Source: Dolomedes plantarius (lineage: Eukaryota > Arthropoda > Arachnida > Araneae > Dolomedidae). Taken from it: a stretch of DNA of 64,000 nucleotides. Of this stretch, positions 38,851 through 51,920 are shown piece by piece. The stretch covers positions 52,465,033 through 52,529,032 of the forward strand of contig OU015500.1 in assembly GCA_907164885.2 (NCBI GenBank), in the 5' to 3' direction. Numbering within the stretch: position 1 is the stretch's first letter; every line of letters starts with the position of its first letter. Made by a program: the position numbers and the translations under genes. The notes under the pieces were generated by a model, which saw only the letters and a list, made by a program, of their open reading frames with translations, did not search any database and was not told the origin of the DNA.

Positions 38851-40557
38851 GCAAAAGAACTAAAGGAAGATTCCTTCTTACCATTAACCCTTTGAGGGGC
38901 GTCGTTTGCACAGTACAAACACATAAATTTAGATTTTTTTTCCACTTGCATTCAATGTATTCCAGTTAAATGAGCAGAAAAATGGCTAGTACTGCCATCT
39001 GTTATCAGATTAAAGAAGTACATTTTGCAACCTTTAATTGGAAAACTTTTCAAGATATTTTAGGATAGAAAAAATCGGGAAAAAAATCTGCACCATGCAA
39101 ACGGTGGAGGTTGTTACCCCTGAAAGTGTTAAACTGTTAGGGTCTGTTTACATAGGAGTCCATGTAGCGAAAGCTTAAAAGGAAAGATGCTGCTGAGACT
39201 GAAATAAACCAATCATAGGCGCTAAAAATTTCATTTGCTAATCGTTTGGAGGTTTGTCATTGGTTAAATATATTTCAATACTTTAACGCTTCTGCTCCTA
39301 TATCAACAGGCCCTTGGTCAATCAGGCATTAATAAAATCACTTTTTGAGTCATTTCATAAAATGGTGGGATAAATCCGTAACTGACAGCTGACATGATAG
39401 TTTTCACCAGAATCGCGATCTTAATATTACTAAAGATCTTTCGGGGAACTTGACTACGCTTGTATGATTGGAGTACAAGAGCAAAGGTAGCTTGGTGATA
39501 ACTTAATTGCCAAGTGCAGAAATATTTCAAATATAAAAAAAAAATTAAGGAAGGGCATTGAACGACGAAGTATAAATGCTTCGTAAAAATGAATGGATCT
39601 TCGTAACATTTATTTGAAGCGCTATAAAATATTTTTTTCTTTTATTTTGCCAAAAAACTAAGTGTTTTAGTACATAAATGTTAATGGTTCAGGAGTGATA
39701 TACACTTGAAATCTAACAGAAAATTGTGATTCCAAAGCTACTTATATACACGGCAATAGTATGATAGGAAATCAAGTAAAATATCCCTTTCCTTTCACTA
39801 TGCAATGCAAATGTTTTCTTTACCAATACATTTTAGAGAGAATAAATGAAATATTGAAATTTAAAAATTTAGCCCTTCCTCTTTAAGCTTGAGAAATTCT
39901 CTTATACCCAGTCCTAGAACAAGAATAAAACTACATGGAATTTCAAAATAAATATACAATATCTGGACATTAAAAGCAAATTTGATCAGCATGTAATCCA
40001 AGCAGTATACGATGGGATCAAATGCAATGAAAGTTAGTTTTCTGTCAGTGGATATTTGAACTGAATGATTTACAGACAATCCTTTTTTTCGTTTACATAC
40101 CATCTTAGAGAAAATTTTTGTTTCTTAACGTTTGTTTAGATAACAATATCTTTATTCCAAAACTTTAGGGATTTGGGTAAAATAGTGGATCAAACTCATA
40201 AAACATTCAGTTTTTGTCATATTTAAGAGAGCGAATAAATCTAGACAATATAGACAATATGCAATAATTTGGTGTATTTTTTGTTATTTAGATTTAGAGC
40301 TGTCTAAGTATAAATTATTACTAAGTTTCAATTGCATTACCGTATAAACAAAATTTCTCTCAAAAAACTTGTATTTGTATCATTCCCATAAGACCGATCA
40401 AGCAAAGTTTTTAAAAATTGTTTATCTAAACGTTATTTATCGTGAGAAACAGAAAAGAAAACTATTAAAATTGTAGACATTTATGTAATGCAAGTGCATA
40501 GAAAAACTCATTATTCAAAATGTCGTTTCCCGTATTCACAATACATAGATAAATAAA

Positions 40558-40561
<4 letters not shown>

Positions 40562-40636
<75 letters not shown>
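40562..40636. repeat. (TA)n microsatellite
   Basis: About 36 TA units. Confidence 0.95.
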
Positions 40637-40637
<1 letters not shown>

Positions 40638-41110
40638 TATTATGAAAAAAGGCAAGCAAAGAGATGCTGCTTATAAAGAATTTCAGTGATGTTATTTCTG
40701 TACTTCTACTTGAAAATGTGAAAGTACATCAGTGAAAGACATTTAACTATTACCAGCAGAAATTCGCTGCACTTAGGAAAGTTTAGAGAATTCTAGATGA
40801 ATAAAACAAGAGGAGAGAATCTTAAATTTAATTTATCAGAATATTTTATTTTCAATTGCTATTAAAGATGCACACAGAGAGATGTTTTTCTAATACTTAA
40901 TATTCTCGACGTTGTCAGGAAAGTGTATCTTTAATTTTAAGAAAGGGGTAGAAAATAATGAAGTATAAGTCATTAAAATATATATTGTAATAAAAATCGC
41001 TTTAACTTTGGGAGATATATAGAACATAAATAAGATTTTTTTAAAAATATGACTCTTTTTTTCTGAAATAAACTTAATATAACTTCTTCTCTCCTGTTGC
41101 ATTAAGCTGT

Positions 41111-41115
<5 letters not shown>

Positions 41116-41184
<69 letters not shown>
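41116..41184. repeat. (TA)n microsatellite
   Basis: About 34 TA units. Confidence 0.95.
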
Positions 41185-41187
<3 letters not shown>

Positions 41188-42056
41188 CTAGGTAAATATA
41201 ATAGATTTATTTTAGAGCATTATGCTTATATAAATAGAAGTAAATAAAATATCAAAATTTTAATTTATAACTTGCATGAGTTTAAAGTATCATATTTCCT
41301 CTGTATAAATCCATATGAAACTCTAATTTTAGTCTCCTCTAAATAAACAATTTATTAATAATTTGTCAGATATGAACATAGAGGAAATGAAGACATTGGA
41401 ACTGGAGTTACTGATGAAACTACCATCTCTGCATTCATAAATTAATCTAGATTAAAACTATGATTTTGATATTCAATATTTCAGTGTATCGTGTTAATTG
41501 CTATATTAAAAACCAGAATTACAAAACTGATGCTTTATCGTGTTAATTTTTTCTAAAATTGTCTACAAAGACTTTGTATTATATCACTTCATGCATGCAG
41601 CACAATTTAAAAACTTGAAAATATTCGAAACTTTATTAGAAGACTTTCTTTTCCCGACCCAATACATTTTTAGGGTTTCTAGTCATTATTTATTTCTGTT
41701 TGATTTATTATGCATTATCATTTACTGACTGTCTTTGTAGATGGCTATTAATTCTTATTACAACTTCATCGCTTTGTCATTTATTGACTGTTTTATGCTC
41801 ACTAATCAAAGAGAATATATAATAAAGTAAAAAAAGGGTTAAAAAATAATGAATCGAATGCACACACCTTTTGATTCTTAATTAAAGGATGCAAAAAGGA
41901 AGTGATAATGGATGAGGAATTTTATTTTTTATTTATTGTTTCTTATTAACAGTAATTCCATCCATTTACTTACACACTAAATCATACTTTTTCTAAAAGC
42001 TTTCTTACAGTCAACTACATCATAAATATTAATATTTAATAAAAAAATGATATATA

Positions 42057-42638
42057 CAGGGTGCGGTAGAAAGAACTTTCCGATTTGGAACGTCAATAAC
42101 AAAAATACAAAGCAAGACAGAGAAAGAAAACTTTTATACCTGAGACGTACACAGTATGCCATTGTCATCCATTAAGTTTTAAAGATTACATCAGTTAAAT
42201 GGCGACCGTAACTTTCGGTGCAGTTTTGAAGTCTCTTTCGGAAATTTTGCATGGATCTGCGGATCATATCTCGTGGAATCTCCATGATCTCTTGCGTTAT
42301 TGCTACATTGACTGCTTGCAAATTTGTTGGTCGGTGTTTGTACACTTTTGATTTGCAATAGCCCCACAGAAAAAAATGAAGGACTCAAGGCAGCAATTAC
42401 GCAAGTAATCACTGTGATTCCGCGAGACATGATCCAAAGATCCATGCAAAATTTCCGAAAGAGACTTCAAAACTGCATCGAAAATGACGTCGCCATTTAA
42501 CTAATGTAGTCTTTAAAACTTAATGAATGATAATGACATACTTTGTACTTCTCAGGTATAAAAGATTTCTTTCTCTGTCTTGCTTTGTATTTTTGTTATT
42601 GACGTTACAAATCGGAAGGTTCTTTCCGCCGCACCCTG
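42057..42638 (-). mobile_element. Fold-back element made of two inverted mariner 3' ends
   Basis: Arms of about 223 bp (42057-42280 and 42416-42638) are inverted copies starting CAGGGTGCGGTAGAAAGAAC, each flanked by TA. The minus strand from about 42380 to 42200 encodes FFLWGYCKSKVYKHRPTNLQ then EIPRDMIRRSMQNFRKRLQN and GRHL, the extreme C-terminus of a mariner-type transposase. The same C-terminus is duplicated in reverse in the other arm. It looks like a head-to-head rearrangement of one transposon end. Confidence 0.88.
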
Positions 42639-43104
42639 TATAACACAGAAAAGATCCCTTTCCTTTAGTGCGAGTATGATTGTTCGATGTTTGTTCTAAA
42701 ATAATAACTACAGGCATCGTAATTTAGAGTATCATCACATTTTATTGAAATCTTGGACAGGTAATTGCTCCAGAGCAATAGATCGTTGATGGTTTTCCTC
42801 TGTCTTTCGACAAACAGTTATTTGTTGGAATTTTAATAGCAAAACTGACCCTAATTTAGGTGCATGATAATATGTATCAAAAGGAAATGAGGATGAAGTT
42901 GCTGTTGTTACATGTGGCCGACTGGAACTTAATCCGTACAAGTCTGGCCACTCACTCAACATTCAAAAAATATAAAAGCACAGGACAACAAAAAATAAAC
43001 CACAATATACGATAAAAGGGCCGACCAAAAGGCCTTAAAACTAGTTAAAAACAGTAAAGTTCTAAGATAAAAAGTTAAAAATCCAGAAGCACAATAACTG
43101 AAGA

Positions 43105-43330
43105 CCGTGAGATCAGGACATAAGGTCGCTGGCCCTCCAACAGAGAACACACAAATCACCATTCTGCCGTAAGTTAATGCCTAGTCTCGAGCAACCAAGT
43201 AGGTGAGCTCTATTCATATTTTCATGCTCACATAAGGTGCTTACGCTGAAACTCGCAATCTCTATTTTTGCCAGATGTTCAGCCAGATAGTCGTGCCCTG
43301 TTCTTAGTCTAAAATTGGCCACGACCTCTT
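43105..43330 (-). pseudogene. Retroelement fragment, region beyond RNase H
   Basis: The minus strand reads MANFRLRTGHDYLAEHLAKI then STLCEHENMNRAHLLGCSRL. This matches the pattern FRLLTGHD-x-L-x-x-HL...C-x-x-C/HL-x-x-C found after the RNase H domain in Jockey/R1-type non-LTR elements of arthropods. The zinc-knuckle cysteine spacing is eroded. Degenerate downstream sequence on the same strand (to about 42735, with SEWPDLYGL) may be its 3' end. Confidence 0.55.
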
Positions 43331-44150
43331 TACGTGTTTTTATGACTAAATTTTATCCAGTCTTCCCCAATAGACTCCCAGACTTTTCACATGGAAATGG
43401 ATGATAGTACACTAATATATAACATGTAATCTTGTCTCGAATGATGCTGAAGTAAATATGTATGTTTAGTACGAAATCAGTGACAAATATTTGAAAAACA
43501 ACTCACGATGACTTTATTCTCGCGTGTCTCTAAAAATGTTATTTTTTTAAGCTTCTTGCATAATATTTTAGCGTTATTGAATAACCTGAAAAATCTTAGA
43601 GTTTGATTCTTTTTTTAACTAAATCATTATATGTTGCCTGCCAAAATTATTTTGAAATAATTTATTAAATGTATAACAAAATTCTTGAAAAGTGTAGATA
43701 CAGAATCTGGGAAATAAACCCTACAAAGAACTTCGAATTTTAAGTGGAATATATATTATTTCCTTATGTATACATATAAGAGATTTAACATACTGAGTTT
43801 AAAAAAATTGGTTTTTAAAAAATATTTAAATTAAAAATTCGCTTTTGGTCAGTAGAAAAATCTATAAATAGCCTTTGAGTGTCTTCTAGTTATAAAAACT
43901 TTCAAAGAGATATTTAAACTTGGGATCTTTCAGAATGTACCTCATATTTCATGATATTAAAAACCACAATTAAGCGAAAGAGTACTATTAGAAGACCTAG
44001 TAGATTTTCATAGCAGACTGCAAAGATAATTTAAATATAATTTTTTTATAAATTTGAGAGTCACCAAAATTAAAATATAAAATACTTATCGAAATATAAA
44101 ATAATAATATAATATAAAGTAATCGATAAAAAAGGGGGACATAATTTAAT

Positions 44151-45744
44151 ACTAGAAAGACGGCTGCCTTCATTTTGACGGTTTCGAACTTATTATTGAG
44201 CGCTAAGTCTGCATTTATGTCCTCATGCTACAGAAATTTTATGACGCTTTCTAGTTTTACGCGAAATATGTACACACATTTACAAAATTATATTAAACAA
44301 GCCGCTGCGCTACCAGCATGGTCGCTTTTAGTTTAATATTTTCTTTTACAAAACATTTCAACTAAAAGAAACATTTATAAGGAATGTTAACATCATAAAT
44401 ATACGTACATAATATACTGACATCATAAATATACATAGTTAAATGGTAGTGGGATCTCAGCCAAAAAATTTATAATCTTACAAAATTCTCTATAAGGCTG
44501 ATTCTAAAACATCGTGATTAAAAAATGTGAATTTCCATCACTTGAGAACAGAGTTAAAGATAAGACTGAGAAACCTAACACCAAGGATTTTAAAAATTAC
44601 CTCCCTCTCTATATGTAAATTTTTTTCAAAATAAAGATATCTACACTTTATCATTACATCAAATAAGAAATTATTGGAGAAAATTTTTTTAACTTAAAAG
44701 AAGGAATAAAAATTCGGCAAGTACTAAAATATAGTGAGGACTACATCACCCTCTGTATGTACTATTCATATATCTACACTTAATCATATCAAATAAAAAA
44801 TTGTTGGGAAAATATATTCATTTATAAAATTGAGTAAAAATTCAACAAGTTCTAAAAAAGGTATAGAAAATTAAATCTTACTTACTATTGAGGTATTATA
44901 ATGCAATTATTAATACTTTACTATGATATTCCTAAAACTTCTTGATATACACATTTGAGTATTTCAGGAGTTGAAGATACTACAGTGTCAGTATCAAAAG
45001 AACGGACTCTAGATAAACTTACAACTAACTGTCCATGACTAAATACTGGATTTGATAGGTCTACACATATTTTGTCTAAAGTTTGTCCTATTACATACAT
45101 TTAGAAAAACCGATGGAACAAATGAATAAATTAAAATTATCTCATGAATAAATTAAAATTATTCACGAGTAAAGTGCAGCAATTAAATTGTACCAATTAC
45201 GTGCTATCGTCGAACCACTACACACACGCGGTTGGCCGATTATGTTTACATCTAGTAGTTGCAGCCGTTGCTATTCGGAGTGTAGAAATATCGTCAATTT
45301 TTGTGGTGCATACCTACGCGTTTTATATACATAGATAGTAAAGAGGGGGAGAAAATGTGTTGTATACCTGATAAGACTGATAGCCGTCAATTTGACGGAA
45401 ATATAGGGAATAGGCAGAAATCTTTAAAATAATACCTGAAAATGTTAGTTTTCGTTTCTTCCCCCTTTTGCAAATAACAGAAATATTGGCTCTTCCGAAA
45501 TATTGGTTTTGAAAAATAAGGCCTGCACAAACCTTGCATAGATTTTTACGGATAAACCCTACCAGGTTGTCAGATCGGCATACCTGCATAAAAATATATC
45601 AAAATATATACTAATTTATTATATATCGGTATGAAATAGTTCAAAATTTGAAGTATTTAACCTTTTTTTAAAAATACAATTAAATATTTTAAATTCTTGA
45701 TTTTATTTTTAACCGTCAAAATGACGGCGTTCAGCCTTTTTAGT
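44151..45744. mobile_element. Possible 1.6 kb TIR element with repeated CCGTCAAAATGACGG motif
   Basis: The left sequence ACTAGAAAGACGGCTGCC followed by TTCATTTTGACGGTT resembles the inverse of the right end (ACTAAAAAGGCTGAACGCC then GTCATTTTGACGGTT). The palindromic CCGTCAAAATGACGG (45713-45727) has variants at 44171-44182 and 45384-45398. No clear target duplication was found, and no transposase. A piggyBac-type element is one possibility. Confidence 0.4.
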
Positions 45745-47390
45745 AAGAAAAAAATTCTCGTCTTTGTAGTTGGAAACCTTAAAATAAAACTTATATCAAA
45801 TAAATTATTTTTTACCCTACCTTATAACGTTTTGCATAAACATATTTTACCACCCACTCATATTTTCAATTCTTACAAAAATATTTAATCTCGTTGAAGC
45901 TGAAATTTAATTCTCGATTATTTTATATTATTCACTTAACGAACAGTTAACAAAATAATTAATTTCCCTCTTAGGTTCTATTGACACATTCAACCCGTAT
46001 TTACGCTTAAATGTACTTAATGGAATCTGTTTAAATTTAGTCGGCAGAATAAGTTATGTCTTCGCATTGCATTTATGCTTTATAGCTAGATTTTTTCCGC
46101 TTTAATTGATAAATTTTATATTTATTAACTCTTTTATTAATCTGAAATGTAAGGTAGTCGAAAGGAACATTTTGATATTCGTCAGGAGAAGGAATGTAGA
46201 AGTATTTCGTATATAATTTATTAAATTCAATTTTATTTTCCTAGCATTTTGCGCTCTGATTTCCATCCAGTATAATCTAGGAAGTTTATGTTATTGGTTT
46301 CTGTACGCCCTTTAAAATGGTTGGTTATTTTGCACAGTTTGTTTTATTAAATATTTTCTTTTTTGCCTTTACCATAGTTTTGATTTTAATCCAATCTATT
46401 AATATCCCTTTTCATTTTATGTGAAAAAGGCTTTGAAAAAAAAGTTTACCTGCGTTTAGATTTTTTTCAGGCTTTCTCCTAAGAGTCGCGCATTCAGGAG
46501 AAACAGTATTGTTATCCAATGATATGTTTCATTAAATGGGGAATTTTATAAAATATATTGTTTTCTTGTGATTTGCTCTGCTGCATAAGGGCCCACCAAC
46601 ACATGTAGAACCATAATTGAACGTATAGAAATCGGATTTGGAATCCCTTTTACCCTTAGAACGTGTCAACTTTGGTAGTTGATTTGGTCTTGCGTGTTAA
46701 TTCAGGGCAGATTTGTAGTGCGATAGAATTCCGTCCCTACTGAATCAATAGAGAATTCATGAATGAACGGAGAAAGACAAGTGTTTACTACAGTGTTTCA
46801 GTAATGCAGTATCATATGTTTGCTGCCAAATTATATGAATGCGTTGTATTGAGCGTTTATCAGCAATGATCACTAAGCGTGATGTTTGCGCTTAGAAATT
46901 TAGCTGACTCCGCCATATTGTAAGAAAATTCGATGGCACGTTTCTTTATTTGGGCACTAGTGTAGAATAAGATGATGCAGTTCATTTAAATCAGAATAAA
47001 CTGAGCAGATAAGTGATACCGAGGCTAAGACGATAGCATGTTTACCATAAGCGTGTTCTATCGTTAAGAGTTTGATGAAACAAAAAGCTCTTCCTTGCTT
47101 GGATATCGATCACATAATGAAGAAATATTGCTTAGCACGCACTCTTCATTTTCAAATATTCTCTGAATGCTCTAACATTTCACAGACTAATTTCAGTCTA
47201 TCACTGCATTTTACAGTTGAATATCGCAAACTGCATTTTCAAGGATTCTCTCCGAATTTCTGCGTATTTAAATAACAAGTGATGCAATTCACTGTCTAAA
47301 AGTGTATAATAAGAAATAAATATAATGAAGTGTATAATGAGGGAGAATAATTTTTGGACAATAACCGATAAAAATGTGGTGTTTCATACA

Positions 47391-47790
47391 CCGTAAAATC
47401 TTGACTATCATACGCACACGTGTATAATGCGCATGCTTGATTTTGCACGAAATTTTCGGAAAAAATTAAAATTCGACTATAATACGCACCCATAACTTTT
47501 CAATATTTTATTTAAAAATTGTACAAATACTTACAAACATAAATCAAATTTGTGATAAAAATAAACGAAAACGTCAAATTTGGTAGAAAAAAACTGAAAT
47601 TTTTAATTCAAAACAAACGATACTGTCGTATTATCAGTCTTAATCATTTTCACTAGAATGCAGGTCATCTATTGTTTGTCGTTTATTCAATGTTTAAAAC
47701 TACTTTTTTTGTATTCGAATATAATGCGCACCCTCATTTTTGCGGACTAAATTGTGAAAATAATGTGCGTATTATACTCAAGATTTTACG
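47391..47790. mobile_element. Non-autonomous TIR element, 400 bp
   Basis: CCGTAAAATCTTGACTATCA (then TACGCAC) at the left and its inverse (GTGCGTATTATACTCAAGAT, then TTTACG) at the right form terminal inverted repeats of about 28 bp with few mismatches. Subterminal TATAATACGCACC-type motifs recur in both orientations. Superfamily and target duplication are unresolved. Confidence 0.65.
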
Positions 47791-49225
47791 ATACATACAC
47801 TATTCTTGTTCACTATTTTCAAGATTAACATCATATTTTACTCAGTATTAGTGTACCGGAATGCATAAAATTTGGAAAGTTAAAAAATATGTTTGATTAA
47901 TGTTAAGTAATAAAAGATATTTTATGAATGTACGAATTGCAGTGCTGAAATAATGAAAAAAATTACCGGCATGGGAAAATTATAGCAGAATATTTTCAAC
48001 CGTATTGTACGAACTCTTGTGTGGTAAAATTTAAGATTCTAGTTTGCTTTTAACCATCGTAAAAATTTAAAATTTAGGCTTATCTGATATTATCTATATT
48101 ACGTGTAGATGATACGTTATCTTCACGAAAAGGTTTTGTTCAAGGAAACAGTTGAAAAATTTACTTTTCCCTCGATTGTATCTAATACTGTAGTAGTAGT
48201 GTGTAATGTAATATGAAAAGAAACGATAATGGCGGAGACTAAATGTCGGTAAACTAAAATAAAGTTATTCAAACCAACCATGCAGCACAGACTGCCATGC
48301 AACTAATGTGGGAAGTAACTAAAAATAGGTTAAACATGGATGAGCATCTTTACTTCAATTTCAATGTAGTCTGGAGTCACAGCAATGGAAAGTAAATCAT
48401 ACTCTAAACCGAATCAAACATAGTTCACTTGAAGATGTTTATTCCAGTTTCACGAACAGTAAAATGTTGAGTAGAACACAAAAGTTGTAAGATGGCAGCA
48501 ATTCAACTCAGTGACAACGAAAAGGGGAAGAACTGGTCCCAAGTACAAATGCGGTTAATACAATAAAAATTAATTTAAAAATATACGCAAACATTAAAAT
48601 CAATACTGAATTAAAACTACATCACCGCGATGAACTTTACACGACTAACAAAAATGCTAGTTGCCAAGGCATTTAAACAAAATTCTAAAGCTTAACATGT
48701 TGCCACTACAGAAAAGTGGACATAAATTAACGTATAAAATTAACATACGAGAAACAAAAAATTAACAATAAAACTGTCTTTTAAGTCCAAACAGCATCAT
48801 TAAATCACAGTAATTTTAAATAAATTTAACTCTTAAGGGCATGCTTCGCAATAAACGATAGATACAGTTGGATTCTTTTCAATCAAAAAATTACAACAAA
48901 AATTTTAATTATGTTTATTAAAAATATAAATAACGACTATTACTGCAAAATTTTTTTTAAATAAGAAGTGATAAAAAACGAAGGAAAATAATCAATGTTA
49001 AAATATTAAATAATTATCCTTCTTTCAAAAGTTTGTATTATTATGTTACTTTACCTGATAAAAATCTGTAAACAATTTCAAACTAATTTTATCAATTTTA
49101 GGTAAAACTTAGATCATTATAAAGTTTATCTAAGAAATCTCCTTTGTTTCTAACATTTTCTGGAGAAATCGCGATGACAAACTCAAAAGATTCCAAGAAT
49201 TTTACCACTTGCATCTTCGTTCTAG

Positions 49226-49324
49226 ATCCTCCTGGGGTGCCTATTATAAAGACGTATTATGCAACATCCACAACAATAAAATTGACGTGGGAGCTGAATA
49301 TTCTGCCGAGTGCGCCTGTTACAG
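49226..49324 (+). CDS. Dscam: Dscam exon: first part of FNIII-5-like domain
   Basis: A 99 nt exon, phase 1 on both sides, acceptor TTCTAG and donor GTATGT. With the carried G it reads DPPGVPIIKTYYATSTTIKL then TWELNILPSAPVT: linker, A and B strands with the core Trp, and a short B-C loop. Joined to the next exon it gives P-V-T-G-Y-I-L-H-Y, matching the canonical FNIII-5 of Dscam (GYTLHY in Drosophila, from memory). It follows FNIII-2 directly in the exon chain, so FNIII-3, FNIII-4 and Ig10 are skipped. A hAT-type MITE lies about 335 bp downstream. Confidence 0.88.
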
Positions 49325-49659
49325 GTATGTATTCGAGAAGCAAAGTGTCATTTCCCATGTCGATCGATATTTTTATTCTCTAGCTGTGCTCTATTTGGGT
49401 GGCGGGTTCAAATAATCGCAGTTTCTTAAAGGTAGGATTACAAAGATTTTAAAAGTCAAGTAATGGACTGATATGCAAATTTTTGGAGTGCTCATCGCAT
49501 GATAATTATGGATAATGTAGGTTTGAATTTTAATAGTCTTTTGTGTTTGTATATAATATTTGTTGTCGGAATTTAAATAATTAGTTTTTTTAGTTTGTGT
49601 AGGTATATATTTTTGGTAAAATAATTGTAGGTATTGGAGACAAAGTTATCTCCCCTCAG

Positions 49660-50142
49660 TAGGCCCTGATTTTCCATTAGGCCAAGTAGACCCGGGCCCA
49701 AGGGCCCCCTAAAAATTTTAATTTTAAAAGGAAAAAAGAAAAGATTCCCAATTTAATTTTTCTTTTATTTTACATGTTTTCATAGCAATTTTTTATATAT
49801 ATCCTTTCAAATATGACTCATTGATTGGTTCATCATATGTATACTTATATGTATAGTTTATCATAATTATGTTATAGTGTATGAAGAGATTAATAAGCTT
49901 TTCTGGTTGCTTTGTATTGGTGTTTTAATGATGAAGTTAATAAAATGTATTGCTTTTTGTTATTTGATAATGTTCTTGGCTTCTACGCTTCAAATAGCTA
50001 ATTCTTGGTAAAATGGTGCTTTCAATGATTCATGATTATGTTTTGTGTGTGTCAGTTTTGGAAATTTTACGCTCACATCTGTGTTAGGGGGCCCCCATAC
50101 CAAGTTGTGCCTATAGATAAGAATTTTCTAAATCGGGCCCTG
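49660..50142. mobile_element. hAT-type MITE, 483 bp
   Basis: It is flanked by the identical 8 bp repeat CCCCTCAG (49652-49659 and 50143-50150). The ends TAGGCCCTGATTTTC and, inverted, CAGGGCCCGATTTAG are similar, with GGGCCC-rich subterminal DNA on both sides (AGACCCGGGCCCAAGGG; GGGGGCCCCCATACC). The interior is AT-rich and non-coding. The 8 bp duplication supports hAT. Confidence 0.82.
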
Positions 50143-51920
50143 CCCCTCAGTGGTTTCATTTCAGAGAGTTTACAACTTTAAAATTCGCATTCAGTATTTG
50201 ACTTTTATATTTTGCTCCAGGAATTCATATCATTTTATAAATAAAATAGTCGACAAGTTAGAAATACACGTTATACCATATTTAATTAGGAAAATATGTT
50301 ACTTTAAAAAGTAGCTTAAAAAGAAAGGAAAGTGCAGTATAACCTTCATGAAAAGAAAATTATCTGTAATTAGATCAATTACTGCTCTTGTGCGTCATTG
50401 AAAATTCATTTTTAGAATTTTATAGCTAGTCGCAGCATGAAGATTAGCATAACTTTGGAAATGTTAGAATATTTTCTAATTGAGTTGTAATTTGAAATTA
50501 TTTGACTGTTAGGAATTAAATTATTATAAAAAGTAATGCAGTGTACTTTGTTCTATGTTAACAGAAGATAAAAACATTTTTTGCCCTAAGCGCATTGTCA
50601 ATTTTATATTTTGTATAATAAGTTTTCGTAGATTCCTTATTAAAATGAGCTGAAATATTATATTCATTTCTCATTCAGTTTTAAATTCCTTTAATTAATG
50701 TCCCTAAGAAATTACGCTATTATAAAAATGTGATGTGTAATAAACTGCCTGCGTTAATGGAAAGGAAAATTATCTATTTTCGCCTTCTGAATTATCATGA
50801 TTTCACATTTTTTTAATACTTATATTTTTCGCGAGTTATCTCTTTGTTTACGTTTATTTTTTAAATGAATTAAAATGTAAAAAAGCTTAAGAGTACTTTC
50901 TGATATGGATTTTGAATATATTAAATATTTAACAGCTAGAAATTACGTTATCAGAAATATAAATAACATAAATGCAAAAGCCTATGGTAATGAAAAGAAA
51001 AATTTTCCGTTTTATACTCATGTATATTTTCTGAGAATAAACTAGAAAATATTTAATTTAATGCTTTACCTTTTATATATTTTTATGATCAATTTGCATA
51101 ACTTAACAGAAAAAATGGTGAATCAAACAATAATAAATTTTTGAATAATTTACAATTTTGTCATTTATTTTGAAATTATATAACAGTGAGCAATTTTATT
51201 TTAGAGAGGCGTAAAGTTATATAAAATATCTCTGTTTGCTGAATGCAAAATTATCTTTTCTCTAAGGAGGAGTTGTTCCTCGAAAAATTTAGAAATATTT
51301 TAGTTCCAAAATTTCATTTTGTTTTTGATCAGTTTGCTCCACAAAATAAACTGAGATATTTTTTTAAAAAATATATCTAAATTTGATGTTATTTTTCGAA
51401 ATTCTGTCTTAGACGAAGTTAGGTTTTTATAAAATAAGGTGATACACAGTAAAATGTCTATCTTTGGGGATTACCAATTTATCTGTTTTCTTAACATGCA
51501 ATGTAACACTCATGATTAGGTTTATTTTGTTTGTTTTATTTTTAGTAATTCGCTTTTGAAATGTTTTTCATCTGTAGTTTGTATAAATTTTAAAAAAGTA
51601 AAATTGAAATATATTTGAATATTCCAAAATATATAAATGTAGATAGACAGATATTTAAAAATTATGAAATTTTTTTTTCCAAATTTTTAGTTAAGAAAAA
51701 CTTTTATTTGTGGAAAAAAAAATTTCGATTTAAAATATTATAAAACAAGCGAATATTTTTGAACATTTTGACTTTATTTCTTTCCAACACTTAAAATAAT
51801 ATGTATAACATAAAATAGAAATGTGTTTATTACAAACTTACAATATTTTAATAATCAAGCCTCTCCATTGTATGACCAGTGATTCTTATACAATATCTGA
51901 CATAACAATTATTGCTTATA

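Larger units (their letters stand above)
29408..49225 (+). other. 19.8 kb intron between FNIII-2 and the FNIII-5-like domain
   Basis: This intron occupies the place where FNIII-3, Ig10 and FNIII-4 exons would be expected. I looked through it for AG-bounded open stretches with the FNIII tryptophan and tyrosine corner or the Ig cysteine/tryptophan pattern and saw none. It contains a 300 bp tandem array, two fold-back elements, two Tigger-like elements, an LTR-like sequence, transposase and retroelement fragments and several (TA)n tracts. AT-rich stretches with nothing identified: 30870-32630, 33420-34140, 34190-34790, 37190-38330, 38850-40560, 40640-41115, 41185-42050, 42640-43110, 43330-44150, 45750-47390 and 47795-49220. 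Confidence 0.65.

Noticed and set aside
29408..49225. Possible hidden exons for FNIII-3, Ig10 or FNIII-4
   Set aside because: No AG-bounded open segment with FNIII or Ig core residues was seen on the + strand. A divergent short exon cannot be excluded by reading alone.
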